Assembly: GCA_934148535.1 (NCBI GenBank)
Contig: CAKPDF010000007.1
Location: 4,088 to 68,087 of the forward strand
Direction of reading: 5' to 3'
Source of the DNA: an uncultured Bacilli bacterium
Lineage (GTDB): Bacteria; Bacillota_I; Bacilli_A; RF39; UBA660
DNA: 64,000 nt
Part shown: positions 26,513-35,572 of the stretch, piece after piece
Numbering within the stretch: the stretch's first letter is position 1
Layout: every line of letters begins with the position of its first letter
The notes under the pieces: model-generated
The model's input: the letters and a program-made list of their open reading frames with translations, nothing else
Databases searched by the model: none
Told to the model about the DNA's origin: nothing
Program-made: the position numbers and the translations under genes

Positions 26513-26520
26513 TAAATTAT

Positions 26521-28986
26521 ATGAGAAGTAATAACAGTAATAATAAAGCAAATTTATTTTATATTTTTTTGCTACTACAGCCAATTTTAGATTTGCTAAC
26601 ATCTTTAATGGTTAGATTTGTTAATTTACCATTAACTATTGGGATGATAGCGAGAGGATTATTTTTACTTGTAATGGTTATTTATTTGATATTTTTAAAT
26701 AAATCAGTACATAAAAAAAAGAGTATAATATATTTGGGAATCCTCTGTATATTTAGCATAATATACTTTATAACAAAAAATGAAATATTTAATTTTAGTT
26801 TTTTAAAGGTTGAAGTTACATATTTGTTTAAGTATATGTATTTTCCAATAATATCATTGTGTTTAATAAATATTTTTGATGAATTACAGTTGAAAAAAGA
26901 AAAGATATTTAAGATTTATATAATTGAGGTTATAATATATTCAATTTTAATAATTTTGCCTGAAATAACTAATACAGCATTTTCATCATATATTGGTAGT
27001 AATAAAGGAACTGTTGGTTGGTTTTATGCTGCAAATGAAATAGGGGCAATAATGGTTGTGTTATTTCCATTTTTATATTATTTATTATTTGAAAGAGAGG
27101 GAATACTAAAAATAGTATTTACATTTGTAATAGTTATACTTGCTATGACTTTACTTGGTACTAAGACTTCATTTTTAGGTATGCTAATTACTGAGGTGAT
27201 TTATGCTTTTTACTTTCTATTTAATTATAAAAAAAATAGAGCATATGGATTGAAGTGGTCAATATTAATTATAGTAATATCTTTTGGTTTAATACCTAAT
27301 ATACCTGCGGTAAAAAATTTACAAACTGCTATATCTGAATCTAGTAGTATTAAAGATGAAACTCCTGATGATAAGGATGACAACAAAATAGAAAATAAAT
27401 ATACTGTTAAGAGTCCTAGCACTGAGAGATTTATAAAAGTTGCATTAAGTGGGAGAGATACTTTCTTTTTTAACACACTAGAAATATATGATAATGCTGA
27501 TATTAATGATAAGATTTTTGGAATAGGATTTGTAAATAGAAATAAAATAAATAATAAAAAAATAGAAAAATTAATTGAGATAGATTTACTAGATATATTC
27601 TTTCATTATGGAATAATTGGATTTATAATTTATTTTGGTCCATTAATTTATATTGCGTATAGAACTATAAGATCAATATTTAAAAATAAATTTAGATTAT
27701 CTTTCTTTAAATTAACGAATATTTATGTAATTGGTATAATAACAGTTATTTCTATGATAGCTGGTCATGTATATAGTGCTCCATCAGTATCTATATATGT
27801 GTCATTTGCAATGGCAATGCTAGATAGTGCTTTGACAAAAGGTGAATTAGAAATAACAGAAGAGAGAGAAAGAAAAAAAATAACAATATTTGCTTTACAT
27901 CTAGGATTTGGTGGAGTTGAAAAATACTTATCATCATTATGTAAAATGCTTGAAGAAAATTATGATATAGAAATTATATCAACATATAAAGTTTTAGATA
28001 AACCAGCATTTCCATTTTCAGAAAAAGTTAAAATTACTTATTTAATTGATGATAAACCAAATAAAGAAGAGTTTAAACAAGCAATAAAAAATAAAAATAT
28101 AATTAGTATATTTAAAGAAGGATTTAAATCTGTTAAAATATTATGTCTTAAAAGAAGTAGAAATATTAAGGCAATAAGAAATACTTATAGTGATTATATA
28201 ATAACTACTAGAGTTTTTCATAATAGATTAGTAGGATATTATGCTTATAATAATATAAAGAAAATAGCAACAGAACATAATTTCCATAATGATGATAAAA
28301 AATATATAACTAAAGTAATAGCTTCAATAAAAGATTTTGATTATTTTGTAGTGGTATCAAATAATTTGAAAAAGTTTTATGAGTCAAGAATTGGTGATAC
28401 AAAATGTGTTTATATTCCTAATGTAATAGATAGTCTTCCAGTTAGGAGAAATAAATTAAATAATAAAAATATTATTACAATAGGCAGATTAAGTCCTGAA
28501 AAAGGTCAGAAGGATTTGATAGATGTTTTTAAGATTGTTAATACTAACTTGCCAAAAACAAAATTATTTATAATTGGCGATGGACCTTTAAAAGATAAAT
28601 TAAAAAATTATGCTAAAAATTTAAAATTAGGTGATAAGGTAATTTTTACTGGCTTTTTAAATGATAAAGAAAAAGAAAAATATATTTTTGATTCATCTGT
28701 ATTTGTTTTACCTTCTTATACCGAATCATTTGGACTTGTATTAATTGAGGCAATGAGTTATGGTTTACCTTGTATTGCTTTTGATTCATCTGATGGAGCA
28801 AAAGAATTATTAAAAAATAATGTAGGGATTTTAGTAAAGAGTAGAAATAAAGAAAAAATGGCTGAAGAAATAATAAGAGAATTAAAGAGTAAAAAAGAAA
28901 GTAAATATAGTGATAATGGTTATAAATATTGCCAAAAATATTTACTTGCTAATGTAAAAAAAGAATGGATTAATATATTAAAATAA
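26521..28986 (+). CDS. Wzy/O-antigen-ligase-like membrane protein fused to a GT4 glycosyltransferase
   Basis: The 821-residue protein has two parts. Residues 1-435 contain about 11 to 12 membrane helices and a large loop (about 270-340), including GTKTSFLGM and a helix pair near FHYGIIGFIIYFGP, as in O-antigen polymerases and ligases. Residues 453-821 are a complete GT4 enzyme with LHLGFGGVEKYL at its start, IGRLSPEKGQKDLI, and E735/E743 of the E-x7-E motif in TESFGLVLIEAMS. No frameshift or ribosome binding site is seen at the junction, so it is a real fusion. It would place a cytosolic sugar transferase on the same chain as an extracytoplasmic polymerase or ligase. Confidence 0.85.
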   Translation: MRSNNSNNKANLFYIFLLLQPILDLLTSLMVRFVNLPLTIGMIARGLFLLVMVIYLIFLNKSVHKKKSIIYLGILCIFSIIYFITKNEIFNFSFLKVEVTYLFKYMYFPIISLCLINIFDELQLKKEKIFKIYIIEVIIYSILIILPEITNTAFSSYIGSNKGTVGWFYAANEIGAIMVVLFPFLYYLLFEREGILKIVFTFVIVILAMTLLGTKTSFLGMLITEVIYAFYFLFNYKKNRAYGLKWSILIIVISFGLIPNIPAVKNLQTAISESSSIKDETPDDKDDNKIENKYTVKSPSTERFIKVALSGRDTFFFNTLEIYDNADINDKIFGIGFVNRNKINNKKIEKLIEIDLLDIFFHYGIIGFIIYFGPLIYIAYRTIRSIFKNKFRLSFFKLTNIYVIGIITVISMIAGHVYSAPSVSIYVSFAMAMLDSALTKGELEITEERERKKITIFALHLGFGGVEKYLSSLCKMLEENYDIEIISTYKVLDKPAFPFSEKVKITYLIDDKPNKEEFKQAIKNKNIISIFKEGFKSVKILCLKRSRNIKAIRNTYSDYIITTRVFHNRLVGYYAYNNIKKIATEHNFHNDDKKYITKVIASIKDFDYFVVVSNNLKKFYESRIGDTKCVYIPNVIDSLPVRRNKLNNKNIITIGRLSPEKGQKDLIDVFKIVNTNLPKTKLFIIGDGPLKDKLKNYAKNLKLGDKVIFTGFLNDKEKEKYIFDSSVFVLPSYTESFGLVLIEAMSYGLPCIAFDSSDGAKELLKNNVGILVKSRNKEKMAEEIIRELKSKKESKYSDNGYKYCQKYLLANVKKEWINILK

Positions 28987-29007
28987 AATATAACTGTGAG
29001 GTATATA

Positions 29008-30291
29008 ATGAAAAAGAAAAGAAAAATAAAAAAGAGTAGGATATTAATAATTATTATGATAGTAATTATTATATTAGGTGGACTTATTTATATAACATTT
29101 AATCATATTAAAAAGAATAATATTGAATTAAAAAAAGAAAATCTTATTAAAGAAATAAATAGTCATTATAATGATTTTGTTAAAACAAATAAAGAAACAA
29201 AACTATATAATAGTAATAATGAAGAAGTAGGAACTATAGGTAATAGTGTAGAATTAAGTTTAACTAAAGAGAAAATATCTAAAGATACTAAATATTTTAA
29301 GATTACGACTTTTGATGATGATTACTATATAAGTTATAAAGATGTAGATAAAATAGATAAGTTATCAGAAATAAATGACAGATACAAAAATTATATAGTC
29401 TTTAACGAAAATATAGTAACTAATGATAGTACATCATTTTATGATGAAAATGATAATTTATTATATATGTTTAATAAATCATATAATTTACCAATAATAA
29501 TAAAAGATGATAATAAGTATGGTGTAGAATTTAATAATAGATTATTATATGTAAAAAAAGATGATGTAAAAGAAATTAAGAAAAGTAATAATACAGATAA
29601 AAAGAATGCTTCAGGAATAGCAGTTTTAAACTACCATGCTTTTTATGACGAGAACAATGCTGATGAAAAAAAAGAATGCACTACTGAAATATGTCATTCT
29701 AAAAAACAATTTAAATCACACTTGGACTTAATAAAAGAAAAAAATATGTTGACTCTGCAAACGAAAGAAGTAGAAATGTACATTGATGGAAAAGTGCAGC
29801 TTCCTAAAAGTGTGTTAATCACAATAGATGATGGTCCAAAAACAAAAATAGCAGTAGATTTACTTACTGAATATAAAATGTATGCCACTATTTTCTTGGT
29901 TACTTCCTGGTTTGATGAGAAGGAATACTATAAGACTGATTATATAGAGTTACATTCGCATACTCATAACATGCACGATGGTGGACAATGTCCGGGCGGA
30001 CAAGGTGGTGGCATAAAATGTTTGCCAGAAGAAGAAATACAAAAAGACTTAAAACAAAGTAGAGAAGATTTGGGTGGTAGCACAGTATTTTGTTATCCAT
30101 TTTATGAATACAACGATTATAGTATTCAAATGCTAAAAAAAGCAGGTTTTACTATGGCATTTATAGGAGAAAGCAATAATAGTGATAATCTAATACATGT
30201 TGGAAGCGATAAGTTTAGATTACGAAGATTTGTAATAGTTACATATACCACAATTAATGATTTAAACAAATATTTTGATCAAATAAAGTAA
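29008..30291 (+). CDS. Membrane-anchored polysaccharide deacetylase
   Basis: The 427-residue protein has one N-terminal membrane helix (about 12-32), a linker with two short SH3-like repeats (about 50-190), and a C-terminal NodB-type deacetylase. Key residues are D274/D275 in IDDGP, the metal ligands H316/H320 in HSHTH, and the CYPF motif. The insert with GGQCPGGQGGG after the histidines is unusual. It should de-N-acetylate a wall glycan or peptidoglycan outside the cell. The ATG at 29008 follows GTGAGG; the in-frame GTG at 28996 is part of that site. It closes the first transcript of the locus (terminator at 30301-30328). Confidence 0.88.
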   Translation: MKKKRKIKKSRILIIIMIVIIILGGLIYITFNHIKKNNIELKKENLIKEINSHYNDFVKTNKETKLYNSNNEEVGTIGNSVELSLTKEKISKDTKYFKITTFDDDYYISYKDVDKIDKLSEINDRYKNYIVFNENIVTNDSTSFYDENDNLLYMFNKSYNLPIIIKDDNKYGVEFNNRLLYVKKDDVKEIKKSNNTDKKNASGIAVLNYHAFYDENNADEKKECTTEICHSKKQFKSHLDLIKEKNMLTLQTKEVEMYIDGKVQLPKSVLITIDDGPKTKIAVDLLTEYKMYATIFLVTSWFDEKEYYKTDYIELHSHTHNMHDGGQCPGGQGGGIKCLPEEEIQKDLKQSREDLGGSTVFCYPFYEYNDYSIQMLKKAGFTMAFIGESNNSDNLIHVGSDKFRLRRFVIVTYTTINDLNKYFDQIK

Positions 30292-30300
30292 AAAAAGTGT

Positions 30301-30328
30301 AAAAGCCTTTCATTTTAAGGCTTTTTTT
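30301..30328 (+). terminator. Rho-independent terminator inside the polysaccharide locus
   Basis: AAAAGCCTT (30301-30309) pairs with AAGGCTTTT (30317-30325), followed by Ts. TATAAT at 30331-30336 follows directly and probably starts the next transcript. Confidence 0.85.
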
Positions 30329-30366
30329 GTTATAATGTTCTTAGATATGCATATGGAGGTAAATGA

Positions 30367-31077
30367 ATGAAAACATTATTTGACAAATTATATAACAAAA
30401 GCGAGGAATCATTTTATAAAATATTAGAAAAAAATCTAAAGAATGATAAAAAAACATTTATTGTAACTGCAAATCCTGAAACATTTATGATGAGTGAGAA
30501 AGATGAAGAAATGAGAGAGTTACTTCTAGATAAGAATACTATCTTAGTCCCAGATGGAATTGGAATAGTAAAAGCCGCAAGAATGATTAATTATGATGTT
30601 AAAGAGCGAATTGCTGGTATTGATATAGCAAATAAATTATTAGAGTTAGGAGATAAACAAAAAAAAACAATTTATTTGTTTGGCTCAAAACAAGAAGTTA
30701 TTGATTCTATGAAAGAAGTACTAAAAAAAGATTATCCTAATTTAGAATTAGCTGGAGCATCAAATGGATATGAAAAAGACAAGGATAAAGTGTTTGAAAA
30801 AATAGCAAATGTCAAGCCTGACATAGTATTGGTAGCACTTGGTATACCATTACAGGAAAAATTGATATATAAACATTTAGATAAATTTGATAAGGGAATT
30901 TTTGTTGGAGTAGGTGGATCTTTTGATGTAATAAGTGGTCATAAGAAAAGAGCACCTAAAATATTTATTAAACTAAATTTAGAATGGTTATATAGAATAT
31001 TAAAGGAACCAAAAAGACTAAAAAGATTCTATGATAGTAATGTAAAATTCTTATTCAAAGTTAAAAAATATAAATAA
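30367..31077 (+). CDS. tagA: TagA/WecG/CpsF-family N-acetylmannosaminyltransferase
   Basis: TagA adds ManNAc to undecaprenyl-PP-GlcNAc, completing the wall teichoic acid linkage disaccharide. The 236 residues contain the family marks TANPETFMM, VPDGIGIV, and a C-terminal EWLYRILKEPKRLKR. It has its own promoter just after a terminator and a TGGAGG ribosome binding site. A UDP-ManNAc-forming epimerase (34437) and a TagO-like enzyme (41440) are in the same locus, which supports the linkage-unit role. No TagB or TagF polymerising enzymes occur in the window. Confidence 0.9.
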   Translation: MKTLFDKLYNKSEESFYKILEKNLKNDKKTFIVTANPETFMMSEKDEEMRELLLDKNTILVPDGIGIVKAARMINYDVKERIAGIDIANKLLELGDKQKKTIYLFGSKQEVIDSMKEVLKKDYPNLELAGASNGYEKDKDKVFEKIANVKPDIVLVALGIPLQEKLIYKHLDKFDKGIFVGVGGSFDVISGHKKRAPKIFIKLNLEWLYRILKEPKRLKRFYDSNVKFLFKVKKYK

Positions 31078-31097
31078 AAGATGAGGAAGTATAAAAT

Positions 31098-31811
31098 ATG
31101 AAAACATTAATAATAATTCCAGCATACAATGAAGAATTAAATATTGAAAATACAATAAATAAGTTAAAAAAGTATAATGACATTTCAAAATCTCCAGTGG
31201 ATTATATAATAATAAATGATGGTAGCATTGACAAAACAAAGGAAATATGTAAAAAGAATAATTATAATGTTATTAATTTAATACATAACTTAGGTATTGG
31301 CGGTGCAGTTCAAACTGGATACAAATATGCGTTAGAAAATAACTATGATATTGCTATACAATTTGATGGTGATGGGCAACATGACGAAAAATATATTAAA
31401 GAGTTAGTGAAAGAAATAGATAAAGGAGCTAATTTTGTTATTGGATCTAGATTTATAGGCAACTTAAGTAAATTTAAATCAAGTGGAACCAGAAGATTAG
31501 GAATTAAAATACTATCTTTATTAATTAAAATTTGTTCTGGAGAAAAAATATATGATCCAACCAGTGGGTTTCGAGCGGCGGATAAGGAAGTAATTAAATT
31601 ATTTGCTAGTCATTATCCTACAGAATATCCTGAACCAGAATCAACTACAGAACTTATTAAAAGAGGACTAAATGTTAAAGAAATACCTGTAGAAATGCAT
31701 GAAAGAGAATTTGGAGAATCTTCTATTAAACCACTTAAGAGTATATATTATATGTTTAGTGTATGCTTGTCTATCATAATAACAAGTATTAATAATGGAG
31801 GAAGAAAATGA
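31098..31811 (+). CDS. DPM-like GT2, GacI-like lipid-sugar synthase
   Basis: The 237-residue GT-A enzyme has IIPAYNEELNIE, INDGSIDKT, DGDGQHD (metal site) and a YDPTSGFRA segment, as in dolichol/polyprenyl-phosphate sugar synthases. It overlaps a DUF2304 gene by four bases, the arrangement of GacI and its activator GacJ in the group A streptococcal carbohydrate locus, where they make undecaprenyl-phosphate-GlcNAc. The same role is a good inference; the sugar is unknown. Confidence 0.85.
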   Translation: MKTLIIIPAYNEELNIENTINKLKKYNDISKSPVDYIIINDGSIDKTKEICKKNNYNVINLIHNLGIGGAVQTGYKYALENNYDIAIQFDGDGQHDEKYIKELVKEIDKGANFVIGSRFIGNLSKFKSSGTRRLGIKILSLLIKICSGEKIYDPTSGFRAADKEVIKLFASHYPTEYPEPESTTELIKRGLNVKEIPVEMHEREFGESSIKPLKSIYYMFSVCLSIIITSINNGGRK

Positions 31812-32161
31812 GTATAAATTTAAAATTATCTTTAATAATACTATTAATATTACAATTAATTTTAATTGTTAATAGAGTTAAAAGGAAAAAAATGACTATG
31901 AAATATGCTAGTTTTTGGTTGGTTTTAGTGCTTATTATGGCCGTTGTTGTGATTTTTCCAAACATAGTATTTAAATTATCAAAATTAGCAGGATTTGAAG
32001 AAACGTCGAATATGATATTTTTGTTGGGATTTTTCTTTCTGTTTTATGTTTCGTTTATTATAACAACAAGTATATCTATGCAAAATGAGAAAATTAAAAC
32101 TCTAGTTCAAGAAGTTTCAATATTAAAAGAAAGAGTTGAAAAAAATGGAAAGAAGGATTAA
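31808..32161 (+). CDS. DUF2304 small membrane protein (GacJ-like)
   Basis: The 117-residue protein has three membrane helices (about 5-22, 36-55, 68-90) and a short C-terminal coiled coil (EKIKTLVQEVSILKERVE), which is the DUF2304 layout. In streptococci the homologue GacJ binds and stimulates the GT2 enzyme GacI. Here its gene overlaps the GT2 gene by four bases. RBS GGAGGAAG. Confidence 0.85.
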   Translation: MSINLKLSLIILLILQLILIVNRVKRKKMTMKYASFWLVLVLIMAVVVIFPNIVFKLSKLAGFEETSNMIFLLGFFFLFYVSFIITTSISMQNEKIKTLVQEVSILKERVEKNGKKD

Positions 32162-32162
32162 T

Positions 32163-32522
32163 ATGAAGATAATAATTATGTTTACTTGTTATGTACTTTT
32201 AGCATCATCTGGATTAATATTATTTAAACTAGGTAGTGCAAATAGCAATCTTACATTAAATATATTTGGCCTTTCAATTAACTATTCTATCAAAATGATA
32301 TTAGGATTATTGTGTTATGGTTTTAGTTTTGTTTTATGGATGCTCATTGTGAGTAAAACAAACCTAACAATAGCAATGCCACTTTCGGTAGCTATTGTAA
32401 ATACATTAGTAGTTATTGGCTCATGCTTAGTTTTGAAAGAGAAAATAACACTAGTGCAAGGTATAGGTATATTTATTATCATATTTGGGGTATGTATTAT
32501 GACATGGGGAGGAAAACAATGA
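32163..32522 (+). CDS. Small four-helix SMR/EamA-like transporter, probable lipid-sugar flippase
   Basis: The 119-residue protein has four membrane helices and ends IGIFIIIFGVCIMTWGG, like small multidrug resistance and ArnE/ArnF-type proteins. Between a lipid-sugar synthase pair and a GT-C enzyme it most likely flips the polyprenyl-phosphate sugar. The chosen ATG at 32163 has GAAGGA upstream; an in-frame ATG at 32136 lies within the previous gene. It overlaps the next gene by four bases. Confidence 0.7.
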   Translation: MKIIIMFTCYVLLASSGLILFKLGSANSNLTLNIFGLSINYSIKMILGLLCYGFSFVLWMLIVSKTNLTIAMPLSVAIVNTLVVIGSCLVLKEKITLVQGIGIFIIIFGVCIMTWGGKQ

Positions 32523-34237
32523 AAAAAATAGTATGTAATATTATATTATCTATAGTCACGTTTGTTGCATTATTAATATACAATAATGATTTTTTAAATG
32601 GAAATTCATATAACATATTTATTACATTATTGTTTTTTGCAATATACTATTTTTATAGTAAATTTAATACTAAATGCAACAAAAAAGCAAAAATATATTC
32701 TCTTATACTTAGTTTTATATTGGGGATAGTTTTGGCAATAGGAAACATTGTCAGTAAATATATTTATGACATGCCGTTCAATATTTTTAATTTTAAAAAA
32801 ATACTATGTGTAATAGTAATGCTTATAGGATTTGTGCCTTTATTTTACAAGTTATTTAAAATCTTAATTTCAAAATCAAAAAACTTATTAAAACTAGAAA
32901 AAAATCAAAAAATGAATAAAAAAGAGTTTGTTATTATAATGCTAATAATTATTTTTGGGAATTTTTTGTATTTTATTAGGTTTTATCCAGCAATAATGAC
33001 ACCAGATTCTTATTATGTTATTCATTATGCTAATAATTTTATTTTAAGTGATTTTCATACATTTGGACATACTTGGTTTTTTGGGATATTTTTTCATCTT
33101 GGTAAATTAATGTTTAATTCTTTAAACTCTGCAGTCGCTTTTTCAATTATTATTCAAATGTTATGTATTAGTATTTTATTTACAATAGTAATTAGATATT
33201 TATATAATAAGGGATTATCTAATAAGATTTGTTTGCTGATTGCTTTTGTTTATGGTTTTACTCCTTTATTTGGTCATTATAGTGTGACTTTATGGCGTGA
33301 TGTGATGTTTGGCACTGCTTTTGCATCATTATTTATAGCATTATATGATTTTGTAACAAATGAAAAAATCAATAAAAGTAATATGGTATTATTTATAATT
33401 AGTGTTCTTATAATAATGTTTTTTAGAAATAATGGTATATATATATTCATTTTTGCGATGCCATTTATAATTATATGTTTAAAAGATAAAAGGAAGATAA
33501 TGAGTGTTGTTTGTATGTCTTTAGTTATATTTTATTTTGTTATAAAGGGTCCAGTATTTAATTATTTTAATGTTGCTAAATCAAAAACATCTGAGGCGTA
33601 TTCTATTCCTCTTCAACAAATGGCGAGAGTAGTTGCGCTTGGAAATGAGATCAGTGGAAATGATAAGAAATTTTTAGAAAAATTGTGGAATTACGATAAT
33701 GTTACTACAAATTATAAAAATATTACAAGTGATCCAATTAAAACAATGACAAATAATGATGTTTTGAAGAATAATAAAAAAGAGTTTATACAGACGTATT
33801 TTAGTTTGTTGGTAAAATATCCCAGAGAGTATATTGATGCATATATGATGGAGACAGTGGGATATTGGTATCCAGATATAATTTACTGGGCAACTGGTGG
33901 TGAATCACATGGAATGTTTGAAGAGGAAAATATTTATAGTGATTCATTAACACCAATTTGGTATAATAAACTTATTGATGATACTACAACTAGAAATTTA
34001 CCGTTATCAAATATATTGTGGAGTGTTGGACTAGCATTTATATTTCTTTTGATATCTTCATTTATTGTAACTTTTTATAACAAGAAAATTTTATTGTGCT
34101 ATGTTCCACTTTTTGGATTATGGTTATCGATTATGGCTGCAACACCTGTTTTTTGTGAATTAAGGTATGTGTATGGATTGTTTACTTGCATGCCACTATT
34201 GTTTGTAATACCGTTAATAACGGCTTCTAAAAATTAG
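32519..34237 (+). CDS. GT-C-type membrane glycosyltransferase (DUF6020-like)
   Basis: The 572-residue protein has 11 to 13 membrane helices and a large extracytoplasmic loop at about 370-480. After the fourth helix comes the segment TPDSYYVIHYAN, which fits the acidic first-loop motif of GT-C enzymes using polyprenyl-phosphate sugars; WRDVMFG is in a later loop. The ATG at 32519 follows GGGAGG; upstream in-frame codons lie inside the preceding gene. As last gene of the GT2-DUF2304-SMR run it should transfer the flipped sugar to the polymer, as GacL does. The family name is from memory. Confidence 0.72.
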   Translation: MKKIVCNIILSIVTFVALLIYNNDFLNGNSYNIFITLLFFAIYYFYSKFNTKCNKKAKIYSLILSFILGIVLAIGNIVSKYIYDMPFNIFNFKKILCVIVMLIGFVPLFYKLFKILISKSKNLLKLEKNQKMNKKEFVIIMLIIIFGNFLYFIRFYPAIMTPDSYYVIHYANNFILSDFHTFGHTWFFGIFFHLGKLMFNSLNSAVAFSIIIQMLCISILFTIVIRYLYNKGLSNKICLLIAFVYGFTPLFGHYSVTLWRDVMFGTAFASLFIALYDFVTNEKINKSNMVLFIISVLIIMFFRNNGIYIFIFAMPFIIICLKDKRKIMSVVCMSLVIFYFVIKGPVFNYFNVAKSKTSEAYSIPLQQMARVVALGNEISGNDKKFLEKLWNYDNVTTNYKNITSDPIKTMTNNDVLKNNKKEFIQTYFSLLVKYPREYIDAYMMETVGYWYPDIIYWATGGESHGMFEEENIYSDSLTPIWYNKLIDDTTTRNLPLSNILWSVGLAFIFLLISSFIVTFYNKKILLCYVPLFGLWLSIMAATPVFCELRYVYGLFTCMPLLFVIPLITASKN

Positions 34238-34436
34238 ATGGTATAATTTTAAAGATATGTATAATAGTTTTTATTGTAGTTAAAATGGAAATTAAATATT
34301 AAATTATAAACAACATTAATGATTTAAATTTTGAATATGATAGAAAATTTCTATGATTGTTTGTTAGTTGAATAAAATTAAAAAAATGTTGAAAATTTGA
34401 AATAGATATAATTTTTTAATCGGGGAGGAATAAAAA

Positions 34437-35540
34437 ATGATTAAAGTAATGACAATATTTGGGACAAGACCAGAAGCTATAAAGATGGCTCCGTTAGTAA
34501 AAGAATTAGAAGAAAGAAATGAAATTGAAAGTATAGTGTGTGTAACAGCGCAACATAGGGAGATGCTAGATCAAGTTTTAACTGTATTTGATATTAAACC
34601 TGATTATGATTTAAATATAATGAAACAGGGACAAACACTATCAGAGATAACATCTAGAGTATTATTAGGACTTGAAGAAATAATACAAAAAGAAAAGCCT
34701 AATATTATATTAGTTCATGGTGATACAACAACGACTTTTGCAGGTGCGTTAGCGGCTTTTTATAATCAAGTAGATATAGGACATGTTGAGGCAGGGCTTA
34801 GAACATGGGATAAATATTCACCATTTCCAGAAGAGATGAATAGACAAATGGTTGATAGAATGACTGATATGTATTTTGCACCTACTTCTGTTAGTAAAAA
34901 TAATTTAATTGATGAAGGTATTGCTGATGAAAAAATATATGTTACAGGTAATACTGCTATTGATGCAATGAGTACAACTGTAAAAAAAGATTATAGTAAT
35001 CCTATTTTGGATTGGGTTGGCGATAATAGAATGTTATTATTAACAGCACATCGTCGTGAAAATTTAGGAGAGCCTATGAGACATATTTTTAAAGCAATAA
35101 AAAGAATTGTAGATGAATATGATGATGTTAGAGTTGTTTATCCTATTCATAAAAATCCTAAAGTAAGAGAAGTCGCTAAAGAAGTTTTTGGTGATATGAA
35201 TAAAATAAAATTAATTGAACCATTAGAAGTAATTGATTTTCATAACTTTCAAAATAAAAGTTATATTATATTGAGTGATTCTGGTGGAATTCAAGAGGAG
35301 GCACCTTCTTTAGGAAAACCAGTTTTAGTTCTTAGAAATACTACTGAAAGGCCTGAAGGAATTAGTGCTGGTACGTTAAAATTAGTTGGTACTGATGAGG
35401 ATACTATTTATAATGAAACAAAAAAATTACTTGATAACAAGTTTGAATATGAGAAAATGAGTAAGGCATCTAATCCGTATGGAGATGGTAAGGCTAGTGT
35501 AAGAATAGTAGATGCTATAATTGATAAGTATGGTAAATAA
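34437..35540 (+). CDS. wecB: UDP-N-acetylglucosamine 2-epimerase (non-hydrolysing)
   Basis: This enzyme (MnaA/WecB) converts UDP-GlcNAc to UDP-ManNAc, the donor for TagA. The 367-residue GT-B-fold protein has GTRPEAIKMAPL (residues 7-18), VHGDTTTTFAGALAAF, HVEAGLRT, TAHRRENLG, and SDSGGIQEE with the conserved acidic and Ser-Gly-Gly residues. GGGGAGG precedes the ATG at 34437 after a 199-base gap in which I see only a TATAAT box at 34242. Confidence 0.96.
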   Translation: MIKVMTIFGTRPEAIKMAPLVKELEERNEIESIVCVTAQHREMLDQVLTVFDIKPDYDLNIMKQGQTLSEITSRVLLGLEEIIQKEKPNIILVHGDTTTTFAGALAAFYNQVDIGHVEAGLRTWDKYSPFPEEMNRQMVDRMTDMYFAPTSVSKNNLIDEGIADEKIYVTGNTAIDAMSTTVKKDYSNPILDWVGDNRMLLLTAHRRENLGEPMRHIFKAIKRIVDEYDDVRVVYPIHKNPKVREVAKEVFGDMNKIKLIEPLEVIDFHNFQNKSYIILSDSGGIQEEAPSLGKPVLVLRNTTERPEGISAGTLKLVGTDEDTIYNETKKLLDNKFEYEKMSKASNPYGDGKASVRIVDAIIDKYGK

Positions 35541-35572
35541 TAAACATTAATTATGTGAAATGGGGATTTATG

